DNA of 64,000 nt, from the NCBI GenBank assembly GCA_009760855.2, contig WPIO01000022.1:4521001-4585000 (forward strand), given 5' to 3'. This stretch comes from Cristatella mucedo (Eukaryota; Bryozoa; Phylactolaemata; Cristatellidae). Shown here one piece after another: positions 1 to 11,100 of the stretch. Both the position numbers and the translations under genes were made by a program. Numbering within the stretch: position 1 is the first letter of the stretch; every line of letters begins with the position of its first letter. Under the pieces are notes generated by a model. That model worked only from the letters and a program-made list of their open reading frames with translations, searched no databases and had not been told where the DNA came from.

Positions 1-161
1 ACTCCTTTGGGGGCCGAACAACCCTTTCACAGGGGTCGCCTAAGGCCATCGGAAAACACGCCTTTCCACATTTCGCACACAATAATTTTATGGTTTTGAG
101 TCGCTACAGTATAAGGAACTGTATTAAAGGGTCGCGGCATGAGGAAGCTTGAGAACCGCTC
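1..161 (+). mobile_element. hAT DNA transposon, terminal remnant
   Basis: The stretch matches the well-known 3' end of a Zaphod-like hAT family: a GGGGTCGCCTAAG..CATCGGAAAACAC block, an AATAATTTTATGGTT block, GGAACTGTATTAAAGGGTCGCGGCAT, and the terminal inverted repeat reading GAGAACCGCT at 151-160. The left part of the element lies outside the window, so it cannot be said whether this is a full copy or a deletion derivative. No transposase sequence is visible here. The family assignment is from remembered consensus similarity. Confidence 0.8.
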
Positions 162-649
162 ACCTAGACGATATATGAACACGTGGAGTGTCACCACGGA
201 TACGACCGTGAGTGAGCCCCAAGAAATGACAATGATTGTGCGCCTAGCCCAAGTTATGCAAAGTCTAGGAATCGATTCTTCGCACGTTGTGATTCGGGCT
301 CCATTTTAAGAAATTAAAAGACTCTGTATGCACCATACCTGCACTCTTCTTGATTTTGGTATATACACGCTGTATATGCTTATTGCCACATTATCCCCTC
401 ACTCTTCGGTTAATTAACACGGATATTATTTCTGATAAGGAATTTGAAAAGCAAATAGAGAAAGCTAAATGTCTATTTATGCGTTTGAAACTCGCTGCAA
501 AATTATCAAAAATCCAAGGCGAAATCGCGTAAACTGTATTTTTCTTAGGCCAGTGAGCAAAAGCAAGCAAGTATTATGCTTAAACCAGCAGCAGTAGGCT
601 ACGGCTAGAAGGCCCTGAGAGAGCCACCGCCGGCTAGTAGTTAGCCTCT
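162..649. other. unassigned spacer
   Basis: No gene, RNA or recognisable repeat seen. The only open frame (350-532) is short, has no family resemblance and no promoter. Confidence 0.6.
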
Positions 650-2045
650 GGCTACTACCATGTAGTGAATGGTTTGCAATTATCCGCAGATCACGTACGT
701 GGCAATGATGACGGGAATGTTACTGCCCTAGCTCTGCTAGATCTGCCAGCTGCCTTCTACACTATTGATCGCGATGTTCTACTTGAACGATTGAGAACAA
801 CGATCGGTCTGGCAGAAGAGGCACTGGCGTGGTTTAAATCATAGATCTTTTTCAATCCTTGTCGTGTGGGCGGCAGGTCTCACAAACGACACGGGTCACA
901 TGTAGAGTTCCTCAAGGATCCGTCCTCGGTCGCTTGCTGTTCTCCATTTCTACTCAACCTCTGGGAATTGTGATATTAAGGCCCATGGAATAGGATATCA
1001 TTTCTACGCTAACGATACTCAGCCGTATTTGTCATTCAAACTGTCGGAATCTGCTGCAGCAATTGATAAACTGAATGCTTGCCTTGCCGATATTTTTTCC
1101 TGGATGTCGGAAAACTTCTTGAAACTAAATGACAACAAAACCGAACTGCTGCTGATAGCACACCCTAAACGTGTGGCTGGATTAAAAGGCTTTGCTCTTC
1201 TAATAGGTGATGCTGTTGTGCGACCATGACCACGTGCTCAAATTTAGGTGTCATTTTCGACAACTGCCTAAATTTTAAAAGCATCATTAAGTAGACAGCT
1301 TCCGAAGCTAGCCATTACGTCCATTCCATATCTAAGATTAGGATCTGTCTACCACAGAGGCTTTCACAAATTGAACTAGCTCCTCAGTTCTGTCTCGGCT
1401 TGATTATTGTAATTCCCTTTTTGCTGGGCTACCGAAGAAAGCCACTAGGCCACTGCAGCTGGCTATGGATAAGGCTGCCAGGCTAGTCTTCAAGTCGCAG
1501 AGGTTTGAGCACGTGTTTCCTTTGCTAAAAGAGCTAAGATGGCTGCCGGTTGATCAACGGATACAGAGCAAAGTTCTTACGGTGACCCACCAGGCCCGCC
1601 ACGGCTTGGTTCCTTCGTACCTAGCTGAACTGCTGCATCAGTTTCAGCCTGTTCGCGCCCTCAGGTCCTGTATGGACAATAAATTAGCTGTTCCATTCCT
1701 CCGCCTAAAGACCGTTGGCGACAGAAGCTTTAGCTCTGCAGGTCCTAGACTGTGGAACTCGCTTCCACGATTCTTACGCAACGACAACTACACTCCTGCT
1801 GCCGACTATGGCTCATACTTTTCAGCGGTCCTGAGCTGCTACTTCCATGCTACTCACTACCTCAACTGCTCTCCTGACTCTGTTATGCTTCCCAGTTTCT
1901 TTTTGTTGCTTGAGACGAAGTCTTTTGGCTACCGAATGCGTACCGAAAGCCGTTTAGGCTGTGAGTGTGCTATACAAAACTCTCCTACGTAACACCCACA
2001 TAGTCTCAGTGGCTTTGCGAAGTTACAGGAAGCAATAAATGACAT
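650..2045 (+). mobile_element. LINE-B copy 1, degenerate reverse transcriptase
   Basis: Non-LTR retrotransposon copy of CR1/L2 type, broken by frameshifts. The RT palm motif A appears as LLDLPAAFYTIDRDVLLERL near 735-790 (family form AAFDTIDHD). The VPQGSVLG motif is near 910, and the region after the YADD box follows at about 1015-1190 (LNDNKTELLLI). The C-terminal domain (ARLVFKSQRFEHVFPLLKELRWLPVDQRI...LWNSLPRF) is open at 1465-1992. The 3' UTR ends with GTGAGTGTGCTATACAAAACTC and AACACCCACATAGTC, also found at 49150-49240 and 60860-60940. This copy has the unexpanded version (1650-1735) of the interval that became minisatellites in two other copies. It is 5' truncated and inactive. Confidence 0.8.
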
Positions 2046-2323
2046 TAAAACTACCATCCTCAGTGTTTCCAAGTGATGTCATTCTGATCTGGAGCGATGG
2101 TAGTAATGGTACTGCCCTGAATTGTTTTTTTCCGAGTTCAACACTATCTATTGCCGTTTCCTACTTGAATGATTATGAACAACAAAATATCTGGGAGACG
2201 AGGCAGTGGGTTTGTTCAAATCGTAATTGTACAATTAGATATAATCCACGGCATTCCATCTAGCATATCAGTCACTTGTTGAGTTCCACAAGGGTGAGTT
2301 CTCTGTTCTTTGCTGGTATTTAC

Positions 2324-2324
<1 letters not shown>

Positions 2325-2354
<30 letters not shown>

Positions 2355-2470
2355 TCACTTGATAAAGCGCCCACAGAGAATTTAATCTCTCTCAAGGCGC
2401 TTTACATTTGTACCTAGCATCTGGAAGAAGTGATTAAAGTCCACAGTAAATTGCTTACAATTTCTAAGAT
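2325..2470 (-). mobile_element. LINE-A 3' tail, 5'-truncated, nested in LINE-B
   Basis: Read on the minus strand it ends AAGCGCCTTGAGAGAGATTAAATTCTCTGTGGGCGCTT followed by TATCAAGTGAATTATT and about eight ATT units (plus-strand AAT run 2326-2353). This is the LINE-A 3' hairpin plus tail. Only about 130 bp are present, so the insertion was heavily 5' truncated. Confidence 0.75.
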
Positions 2471-3072
2471 GACCATACCCAGCAGAATTTGTCGTTTATA
2501 GCATCAGATTTTGCGGCAGCGGCTGATAAACTGAAAGCTTGCCGTGCAAACATTCGATCCTTAACGTCAACAACCTTCTTATAAGCTAATGAAGATATTA
2601 CCAAACTCCTATTCATAGCGTGCAGCTTGACTAGGAGTCTCCGCTCTAGCAAATTATGCTACCGTATGACCGCCACCTGGTGCATGGAATTAATGCTTCT
2701 TCGTTGATGAATATTTATATTTTAAATGTTTCTGAAAAAATGCCTGCACAGCTAGCCGTCCCTTATTATATCTGTCTGCAATTATTGACTGTCCGTCACG
2801 GAGACTTGCTAAAAAATATAACTAGCTCCGTGGTCCGTCCGTGCTGAAAGACGGCGACTCTACGCTAGCAGCTATTGCTGAATATGGCTGAAATGCTAAT
2901 CAAGGAAATCGCAGAGGTCGTAGCCTTGTGCTTCCTCCTCAGCTGAAGGAGCCGCATTGGCTTCAAGTTGATTGAAGGCCAAAAGGTGCGAATCTCTCAC
3001 GCTGAACCTCGAGGTGCACCTACCAAGGCTTGGTTCCATTACGCCTAGCAGAACTTGTGCCCCAATTTAAGC

Positions 3073-4000
3073 TTCCTCGCACCTTCTCGTACCTCGCACC
3101 TTCTCGCACCTCGCACCTTCTCGCACCTCGCACCTTCTCGCACCTCGCACCTTCTCGCACCTCGCACCTTCTCGCATCTCGCACCTCCTCGCACCTCCTC
3201 GCCCCTCCTCGCACCTCCTCGCCCCTCCTCGCACCTCCTCGCACCTCCTCGCACCTCCTCGCACCTCCGCTCCTCGCACCTCCTCGCACCTCCTCGCACC
3301 TCCTCGCACCTCCTCGCACCTCCTCGCACCTCCTCGCACCTCCTCGCACCTCCTCGCACCTCCTCGCCCCTCCTCGCACCTCCTCGCACCTCCTCGCACC
3401 TCCTCGCACCTCCTCGCACCTCCTCGCACCTCCTCGCACCTCCTCGCACCTCCTCGCACCTCCTCGCACCTCCTCGCACCTCCTCGCACCTCCTCGCACC
3501 TCCTCGCACCTCCTCGCCCCTCCTCGCCCCTCCTCGCCCCTCCTCGCACCTCCTCGCACCTCCTCGCACCTCCTCGCACCTCCTCGCACCTCCTCGCACC
3601 TCCTCGCACCTCCTCGCACCTCCTCGCACCTCCTCGCACCTCCTCGCACCTCCTCGCACCTCCTCGCACCTCCTCGCACCTCGCACCTCCTCGCACCTCC
3701 TCGCACCTCCTCGCACCTCCTCGCACCTCCTCGCACCTCCTCGCACCTCCTCGCACCTCCTCGCACCTCCTCGCACCTCCTCGCACCTCCTCGCACCTCC
3801 TCGCACCTCCTCGCACCTCCTCGCACCTCCCCGCTCTCCTCCTCGCACCTCCTCGCACCTCCTCGCACCTCCTCGCACCTCCTCGCACCTCCTCGCACCT
3901 CCTCGCACCTCCTCGCACCTCGCACCTCCTCGCACCTCGCACCTCCTCGCACCTCGCACCTTCTCGCACCTCGCACCTTCTCGCACCTCGCACCTTCTCG
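3073..4000. repeat. 10-bp minisatellite (TCCTCGCACC)n with 17-bp edge units
   Basis: About 930 bp of tandem repeat. The core (about 3180-3920) has the 10-bp unit TCCTCGCACC. Both margins use a 17-bp unit CTTCTCGCACCTCGCAC, giving a symmetric layout. Ten is not a multiple of three, so every frame cycles through a 10-residue peptide, which explains the 318-349 codon open frames on both strands. These are not genes. The array sits inside the C-terminal coding part of LINE-B copy 2, and its unit resembles the LINE-B sequence TTCGCGCCCTCAGGTCC at that point. Confidence 0.95.
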
Positions 4001-4361
4001 TCCTCAAAGGACAATGCATTAACTGTCATATCTCTATGCACTAGAAGTGCTTGTGATAGAGGCATCTGCTCTGCAGGTCTTAGGCTGCGGAATATACTGC
4101 AAGAATTATTTACCAAAGACTTCTACTCTCCTGCTGCCGGCTACGGCACAATCTTTCCAGCCACCCTTAGCTACTCCTTCCAGGCAACTCACTTCCTCGA
4201 CTTCACAATTGACTCTGTTGGGCTTCTCACTTAGGCTTTGATATCATATGAGTGCAAATGCATACACACATGTATACCCGGGAATATGTGCTTTACTTGT
4301 ACTAGTCTGGCTTATACCAACAGGTTATACTTAATAAACATCCATGCAACACCCACAAGAC

Positions 4362-5115
4362 CTATAACTCAAGCACTTCTCGGGGTCGTGCATCAGAAAA
4401 TAGGCACTACACAAGATTTTTTTAGGGAGTGTCGCGATTGATGTGTTCGATACTATCATTCTCGAAGGATTGCACACTGGTAATAAATGATCATTGATCC
4501 ACAGACGACTGCGCTTCTTCCTAGGACTTTTAGTCCTGGGGAAGGCTTGACATGGCTAAGCTGCTGGATTCAGCAATTATAGGTACATATTTCACACATC
4601 CACTTTAATCGTCCTCAGATTACATGGAATTGACCGTCCACTACACCGCAGTTGGTAGTCCGAGGCTCAGAGTTTCCAATCTTAGCTATCGCATGAGTAA
4701 GGAACGCTGCTTAGACTTACATGGCTGACCTTATAAATCAAAAACCTCACAACCTCTAAGCAGCACACCCAAAATCCTAAACACAAAGCTAAAAAAATTT
4801 AATTTATCGAAATACATTTAAATAACGTAAATAAAAAGAAGAGGAGCTCACTGCCTGTGGACTCGCTTCGCTGAATCATAGCAATTCCGTCACGAAGAGC
4901 AACGATGCACCATCTTGCCATGTGACGCTGGTGCACCATCATACGGCGTGACGGACTTAATCGCTTTAATTAGTAGAGATGCTGGTGACCCCGATTAACA
5001 GCCTGCTGCGAACACTGTGCCCATTAAAACGGCGGTGCCAGCTAAACTAGCCGAATTATTGCGGTTCGTTATTATTCGTTATTATACGATTATATGATGG
5101 TTTTTTGCCGAGGTC
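4362..5115. other. unassigned spacer
   Basis: AT-rich sequence with no gene or repeat family that I can name. Confidence 0.5.
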
Positions 5116-5235
5116 TGGTTTGGTCCAGTGGTTAAGGTGCTCACCCCGACCAAGGTCTGGCTGAGGTCATGGGCTCGAGTCCCGAATAGAGATTAAGCTC
5201 TCTTGGTTTCGCTATACCTATGAATTATATTAAAA
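5116..5235 (+). mobile_element. SINE-1 copy (tRNA head, LINE-A-like tail)
   Basis: The head TGGTCCAGTGGTTAAGGTGC fits the pol III box A (TRGYNNARNGG), and GGGCTCGAGTCCC fits box B. The tail ATAGAGATTAAGCTCTCTTGG is the degraded hairpin shared with LINE-A. Other copies: 45471, 46325, 47361(-), 47930(-), 52313(-), 57690(-) and 61360(-). Confidence 0.75.
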
Positions 5236-5379
5236 TGAATGAATTATATTAGTGGTCGTTAAAAAAGCAGGCAACCCTGAGACAGGTCGGCAGTCAGGAT
5301 GGAGACTAGGGGCATCGGTATTAGAGCTGATTTTATCTCCAGACCACTGAGCCGTTGGTATGCGTCACGGCAGCTGTTG

Positions 5380-5500
5380 AATGCCTGTAATCGTCCGCTG
5401 CTGTCAAATAGACTTGTTTACGTTACGGATAGGATAAGGACTTGATATATTAAGGTACGAGCGCTTGTCGTCGCTGCAGTGTTTCTGCTACTTCCGGCGT
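5380..5500. repeat. dispersed repeat E, copy 1
   Basis: Similar over about 115 bp to 39160-39275. The shared core GCTGTCAAATAGACTTGT is identical and is followed by TACGTT..GATA..GGACTTG and TTAAGGTACGAG in both. No coding potential. The class is unknown. Confidence 0.65.
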
Positions 5501-5509
5501 ACCGAATAA

Positions 5510-6330
5510 TAGTATCAATAACACTCTTCATAAAGCGCCCTCAGAGAGCTCAATCCCTCTCTAGGTGCTCTACGTATGCTGCAAAGGAAGCACGGTCGAA
5601 TGGTTAGTATTAGTACATTCAATAAACAACAAGAATAACATGGTTAGGGGTGACATGCACAGGGTCAGCTTACAAATATGGTTAGTGGATTCATGCACAG
5701 TGTCAACACGCATAAGCACACAAAGGACAAACCACATGCATCAACTGAATGCTATAGTTAAATAATAATAGTTAATACAATATAGTTAAATATATTATAG
5801 TGTAATAGTTAAATAAATATGCTATAATAAATAGTTTTTAATTTTTTTATAGTGTGGTCAAGTCAGGGGATGTCATGACGCAAGTCGGATGTGAGTCTCA
5901 GGCTTTGGGAGCATAGGAGCTGAAGGCAGGGTCTCCAAAGTATTTGAGGGTAGTACGACGTATAGGTAAACAATTTGACTATAAAAAGCGAGTGCTAGCG
6001 AGTGCTACGATGCTTAGCCTGGTGGGGGAGTAGGTCTGATAGATAGGTAGGCTGGAGCCAAAGAATGAAGGGACCAAAAAGTGAGGGACAAAACCTTGAA
6101 GTCTATGCGTTGCTCGACTTACAGCCAGTGCAGGCTGGAGTGAGCGGTGTGATTTGGCAACTGCAACGCTCACGACTGACAAGCCTAGCTGCAGAGTTTT
6201 GCGCAACATGGAAGCGATTGATTTCAGAGGCCGGTATATCAGCAAGCAGTGTGTTACTGAAGATAAGACGAGGTGTCACAAGTGCATGGACCGGTTGACA
6301 TGTGGGATCCTGGTCTTGCGAACATCGTAT
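5510..6330 (-). mobile_element. LINE-A copy, degenerate, 5' truncated
   Basis: The minus strand carries the CR1/L2 C-terminal coding region with stops (residues such as RKTLQLGLSVVSVAVAKSH are a frame-shifted form of RRLQLVQNSAARLV). The 3' hairpin is at about 5545-5572. The plus-strand marker segments GGTTAGGGGTGACATGCACAGG and GCACAGTGTCAACACGCATAAGC recur in every minus-strand LINE-A copy. Confidence 0.75.
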
Positions 6331-7059
6331 ACAAAAACCAATGCAGCAAAGACCTGTATAGAAAATATCTGACTACTGTTTGACCATTGCGCGTAAGACA
6401 TTGCCTGCCTCTGGAAATCTAACGGCTTATTGGTTATTGCCGATTCCCAAAATGGCTCTACGTACCCAACCCAAGCCGCGGGTGGCTTTTGTTTAGCCGA
6501 CTGTTTTGAATCTACCTGTGAGGTACGATCGTTCCTGCCTGTTATCATTACGCTATCTTCACTCAAATGCATTCTTAGATGCAGTTGCTGTTGCTAGGCT
6601 CTTTTAATTGGTGATCAACAAAAGACGACGACGCAAAGCCACTGCGGCGGGCGAAGCCTGTTGGGCCGGAAATCCCTCATATTTTGCATTACCAATATTG
6701 TCTCCTGCCGGCCTGCACGATCTCGCCCAAGCGCTGCAGTTAGCTACTCTAAACTAGTGGTTATTACGCCTTCTAAAACCCCTGGGACAATCTAGATGCT
6801 TGTCTCTGGAATGCTTGCTCAATCTGAAATAGGCCTCTAATAATAGCTGGCATTATTACTGAGAACGGCTTTGACATTTTTTTGCCTTGACCGCGACCTG
6901 GCCACAATCAAGTATCTCCAGACCATAACCGACACCTACCTAGCAGGCTTCTCCTTCTCTCATAGTCATAGATCAATTTAAACTGGTGGATGAGTCACCA
7001 TTGTTAAACTTGGTGGATGAGTCTCCAATTCCTCCCTAAATTTCAAATAGTCTGCAGTC
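6331..7059. other. unassigned spacer with a short duplication
   Basis: No gene seen. A two-copy tandem of about 25 bp (TTAAACTGGTGGATGAGTCA, then TTAAACTTGGTGGATGAGTC) lies at 6977-7025. Confidence 0.5.
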
Positions 7060-8245
7060 CCCTCGAAGCAGTCGTCTTGTAACTCCCTTGCTGCACGTAT
7101 TGCTGACTTCCGCACATGGATGGCAACAAACTTTCTCAAAGTGAATTGCAATGAAACCAACTTACTGGTCATGGGCAAACCAAAACAATTTTAGCTTATT
7201 TAATATCCTCATTTGTGTAGCGGCTGAAGATCCTTACCGGCTATCACAACTGCTTGCAGTTGGCATCAAGGGATCGCCCAACTGTAGGATTCGAGCCTAC
7301 GACCTCGGTAGTGCAGGGTGAGCACGTTACCTCCTGTGCAATTACAGCCCAATAAACAAAGTGTCATCTAACAGTTGGGTAGCTTAACGCTTAAAATTGG
7401 CTCTGCCGGCATATTTCCCGTTCCATCATCTGTGAAAAAAATCTAGGTATGCTGTTCCAAAGTGACCTTGCACGAGACGACCACTCAGCTCTTCAATAAA
7501 GTCTGCCTACTTTCAGCGACATGTTACCATGGCTCCAGTTCGAGTATGCTTAGACAGGGATATGCATTTCTAACATCGTGTATCCACTTCTGCAACTCGC
7601 TACTTGCTGTTCTACCGGCCTGTGCAATCAGGTGCCTACAGTTGATGCAAAACTCTGCAGCTAGGCTTGTCTGGTGTGACTGTGGCTGTTGCCACATCAT
7701 ATCACGTCTCGCTGACCTGCACTGGCTCCCAGTCTATCAGCGTATCGACTTTAAGGTTCTTTCACTCACTTTTAGGTCGATTTTATCTCTGGTTCCCACA
7801 TAACTAACATAACTACTCCCCCACCAAACCAGGCGTCAAACCAGCAGCTTTTCTGAATCAAACTGTTTAGCTATACCTCGTTCGATTCTTTAATCCTTTG
7901 GAGACCACGCCTTTAGTCCGCATGCACCCAAAGCCTGGAACTTACTCCCGACTGACATCACAATATCCCTGATTTAACGACATTAAAAATGATGCTAAAA
8001 ACGCACCTATTTATCGCACCCTTTAGTGTGTCCTCGCTATTCGTATCATGTGTTTTTTGTCCCTGCGCATGCTGTCATTTATCCTATTTGCATGCTGACC
8101 CCTTGAATGTCACCTTTAACCATGTTATGCTTGTTGACATTGTGCATGCTACCACAAAATATACGATCATGCTTCATATACAGCATGTGTAAAATTCCTA
8201 GAGAGATTGAGTTACTAGGTGCGCTTTACAAATGTATTTTTATTA
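7060..8245 (+). mobile_element. LINE-A copy interrupted by SINE-2
   Basis: Degenerate CR1/L2-type RT C-terminus: LAARIADFRTWMATNFLKVN-like sequence at 7085-7150, a SINE-2 insertion, then 7375-8200 with CAIRCLQLMQNSAARLVWCD and LADLHWLPVYQRIDFKVLSLTFRS (7620-7790). The 3' end has the decayed hairpin CCTAGAGAGATTGAG and an ATT-rich tail at 8225-8245. Confidence 0.8.
7205..7372 (-). mobile_element. SINE-2 copy nested in LINE-A
   Basis: Reverse complement reads ACCGAGGTCGTAGGCTCGAATCC (box B GGCTCGAATCC) followed by a GGGCGATCC..GCAAGCAGTTGTGATAGCC body, as in SINE-2 at 21868-22052. It splits a LINE-A coding segment, so it inserted after that LINE. Confidence 0.7.
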
Positions 8246-9256
8246 TTATTATATTTTGAACTCATAGACCATCTTTTGGACCTTACGTAAAGGTTATAAT
8301 TTTTTACACCTGTTCATCTTCGCTTAGAAGATTTGTCTCAATTAATACTTTGCTGCAGTACCGCTGTTGAATTAACACGTATGCCCTTGGAAGCAAATGA
8401 ACCTCTTCAAACGAAACTCTGACGCAAAACCAAATCTGTCCACAGAGCTCCAAGCTCACGCGGAAAGCGCACGCTATCTTTGATAACAAATCAGAATAAA
8501 AAAAGAGAAGTTTAAATAATTTTCAAAGATGCATCGGATGAATATATTTTTATATCTAGCATTTAAAATACCGAGCAACCGAATGCTGCCTGGATGGCTC
8601 AGAGCTGATAAAGTTCACTTCTGAGCACAGACGCCGTTTCTGCTGTCTCGGCCATTGGTCCGTTGTGCTTCCGGTCGGGCTTTCATGGCTTCTTATATTT
8701 CTGCTACCAGAAATTTAATTTAAGACTTCTAGCTTAACTTGTCGCCACATTATGCCGAGCCAAATTTACTGTCGGGTGAAGCTTTGCCTTCGTGCTGTCG
8801 AAATAGGCGGCATCTGGCGACCTACGGCGTAATGGTTTTGTTTCCCGTGAAAGCCATTGCAGCGACTCCAATCTAGTAAGAGCGCTTGATTTTAGTTGAT
8901 TAGATTTCACACCGATCTTGGCAATTAGGGAAGCATAAGTTCATGAGGCATAGACCGGCGCGGTGGAATGTCCCGCCTATTAGCACTTACATCAAAGGAT
9001 GAGGGACAGGGCAAAGCAAAGCTCCTGGACAAAGCGTACAACCGCGAAAGGCCTCGAGGACCCGACTACTACTGCCTTGAAGTTTTGCGGTAGCTGATAA
9101 CTCCCGCTTTTTCTGTGCTCCCGCGTAGTGCGTATTTTTGGGCCTCTGAGCTAGAGCACTTCAGTGAGATGATATTTTACCCGCGCTGCGTGAACATTTG
9201 GGAACCGCGCCCCGCGACAATCGACAATCGACGCGTTTAGTAAGTCTAGCAGAAAA
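8246..9256. other. unassigned spacer
   Basis: No gene, RNA or named repeat seen. Confidence 0.5.
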
Positions 9257-9287
9257 CGCCCCGCCCCCGCCCCCGCCCCCGCCCCCG
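9257..9287. repeat. (CGCCCC)n G-quadruplex-prone hexamer repeat
   Basis: Five tandem C-rich hexamers on the plus strand give five G4-5 runs separated by single C on the minus strand, a canonical G-quadruplex pattern. Open frames over it encode poly-Pro or poly-Gly and are artefacts. Confidence 0.9.
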
Positions 9288-10749
9288 AGCTGCCTTACTG
9301 ACAGAGAGCGTGTAGCGGCAGAACAATGCTCGATGTATTTCTCTGTCTCCAAGCGATCCGTGTACATATGTCTCGTCGAAGCTGCACCGACTCGGCCGAT
9401 CCCAAGCATCTTTGGATTAGCGATTCATTAAAGGTAAGACGTAAAGTTCGTCATCTTAGCGCTCACCGTGTGAGACACCAAAGTAATTTAGATTTTTGAA
9501 ATATTGCCATGTTCTTTATTATGATATTTGATATTACATTAGTTTAATGAGTCCTAAGTCGGCTTCCCGTTGTCACCGTTGCAGTCACGGATCAAGTGTC
9601 GAACCGTCTCTCGATGTCACATCTAACAACTTAAAAGGCTGGGTCTTGCTAAGCAGTGATCTTATGGAGAATCTGCCATTCTTTCATCGTCCTATGTCAC
9701 GTGGTAGCTGGCAGCCACTCTACAATTTCTTAGTTACTTAGTTCTGTTTAGAGAAATCAGCCTCAGCACCCAGATGCTGACCGAGGAGGGCGGTAGTAAT
9801 TTCTGCGACAGTCGAAGAAACAGGATTTCCGTGGCCCGCATCAGTGCCAATAGGTTTTCGTGACGCTTATAATTTCGATTTCATTGCCTTACTTGCACTT
9901 TCCATCATCGTGCATCGTTTGGTGATGGTTGCTAAGCTTCTTCTACACGAGCGACCGAGCGAGGAAGGACCGAGCGCGACCACGTGAAACGTGTTGCCGT
10001 TTGCTCGGTTATTAAGTGCCTCCTACGCTCGTCCTAAATCTGGGCTTTCCTGTAACTCAACTGACCTGTGTCGCTGAAGGAGCGCCAAAATTCTAGCTTC
10101 TGTTCGGCTGCTCACATTCTAGATGCGATCGTAATTCTTTCGTCACTCTGTTCACGTCGAACAGATTTATGCAAACTCAAAATACTATCGCGCCGTCAAA
10201 ATAGAGTATTGTCGATTAACGCATCGCGGGCATCTTGAAAGCAAATAATACTATCACGTGGACAAAGTCACGCTAAGAACTACAAATTTGGCAATCGAAC
10301 ACCAATACTATAAACTGCTTGCCGTGTATGATTGGAATTTATTTTTTCCTCACTCACTAAGCCTGTGCACTTTGACGGGAAAGATAGTGGTACACGCTGG
10401 CTCAGCAGGTCCCGACGCTATTTTGATACCTCCGGAACACGTTTACTAACCGGCCTCACATTGTGCAGCCGATTTGTTAGCAATAATTGGTGCTACTTAG
10501 TTTTTTGAAGACTGTATTAGTAGCTTATCATATTCAGCACCTAAGCTTAGATATAGCCACGCTGCGCAAAATTTGAAGCAACTATCGTTCGGATACATTT
10601 TGAGTTTCTACTCTATTTACGTTCGCATTCGTTCGTAGCCTACGAGTGCGTTTCTCGCTTGACACGATATATTCCTTGCGCTCACTGGCTGCAGCCGGAA
10701 ATAATAGTAATTGAAGGTCGTTTGGTTAGCACTCTGAGAGAGCTTGATC
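9288..10749. other. unassigned spacer
   Basis: No supported gene. Short open frames (9547-9741, 10258-10449) show no domain. Confidence 0.5.
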
Positions 10750-11100
10750 GCTGTGTATCTCCGTCTGTTATTCCGCAAGGTCACCAAGACTCAGTGTGTA
10801 CTAGGCAGGATCATAACCTATATCGCCGGAAAAGCCTGACCGACTTTCGGCAAGCGTGCGGTAGCAAGCCGACATAATCTCACGAAACGAAAGAAACGAG
10901 GGAAGCATAAAAGCATAGAACGGAACACCCAATGCGTTTTTGATAGATGGCTCGAGCAAGATGAAGCTGCTGCTTCAGCATAAAAGAGCCTTCAGTATAA
11001 AAGAGCCCAGCCTCGGTGGTCCTCTTGGGCCAAGGTAGTAATACGCGTAATGTGCCAGTTGATCGACGGGAATCCATCGCAGCTCCTTTAGCAGAGACGA
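10750..11100 (-). mobile_element. LINE-B fragment with internal deletion
   Basis: On the minus strand, CTAAAGGAGCTGCGATGGAT..GTCGATCAACTGG (11065-11095) encodes the LKELRWLPVDQR motif of LINE-B. At 10755-10880 the sequence matches the LINE-B 3' UTR (plus-strand TATCTCCGTCTGT, CTTTCGG..GCGTGCGGTAGC). The region between is shortened relative to copy 1. Confidence 0.6.

Larger units (their letters stand above)
2080..4361 (+). mobile_element. LINE-B copy 2, interrupted twice
   Basis: A second degenerate LINE-B copy. RT palm segments lie at 2080-2320, ending in a VPQGS-like STRVSS, and resume at 2475-2640 (QNLSFIASDFAAAADKLKAC, the YADDTQLYLSF region). The C-terminal domain runs from about 2930 (TTGGCTTCAAGTTGATTGAAGG) to 3070. 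Copy 1 aligns with the two sides of each gap. The first gap (2325-2470) is an inverted LINE-A tail. The second (3073-4000) is a 10-bp minisatellite. Past it, 4000-4240 again follows copy 1 (GGACAATGCATTAACTG versus GGACAATAAATTAGCTG; CTCTGCAGGTCTTAGGCTG), and the 3' UTR motif AACACCCACAAGACC is at 4348. Confidence 0.7.

Noticed and set aside
3020-4116. Open frames of 318-349 codons on both strands (RGGARRCEEV and LLAPPRTSSH repeats)
   Set aside because: They are the forced translation of the 10-bp minisatellite in every frame; no start context or domain.
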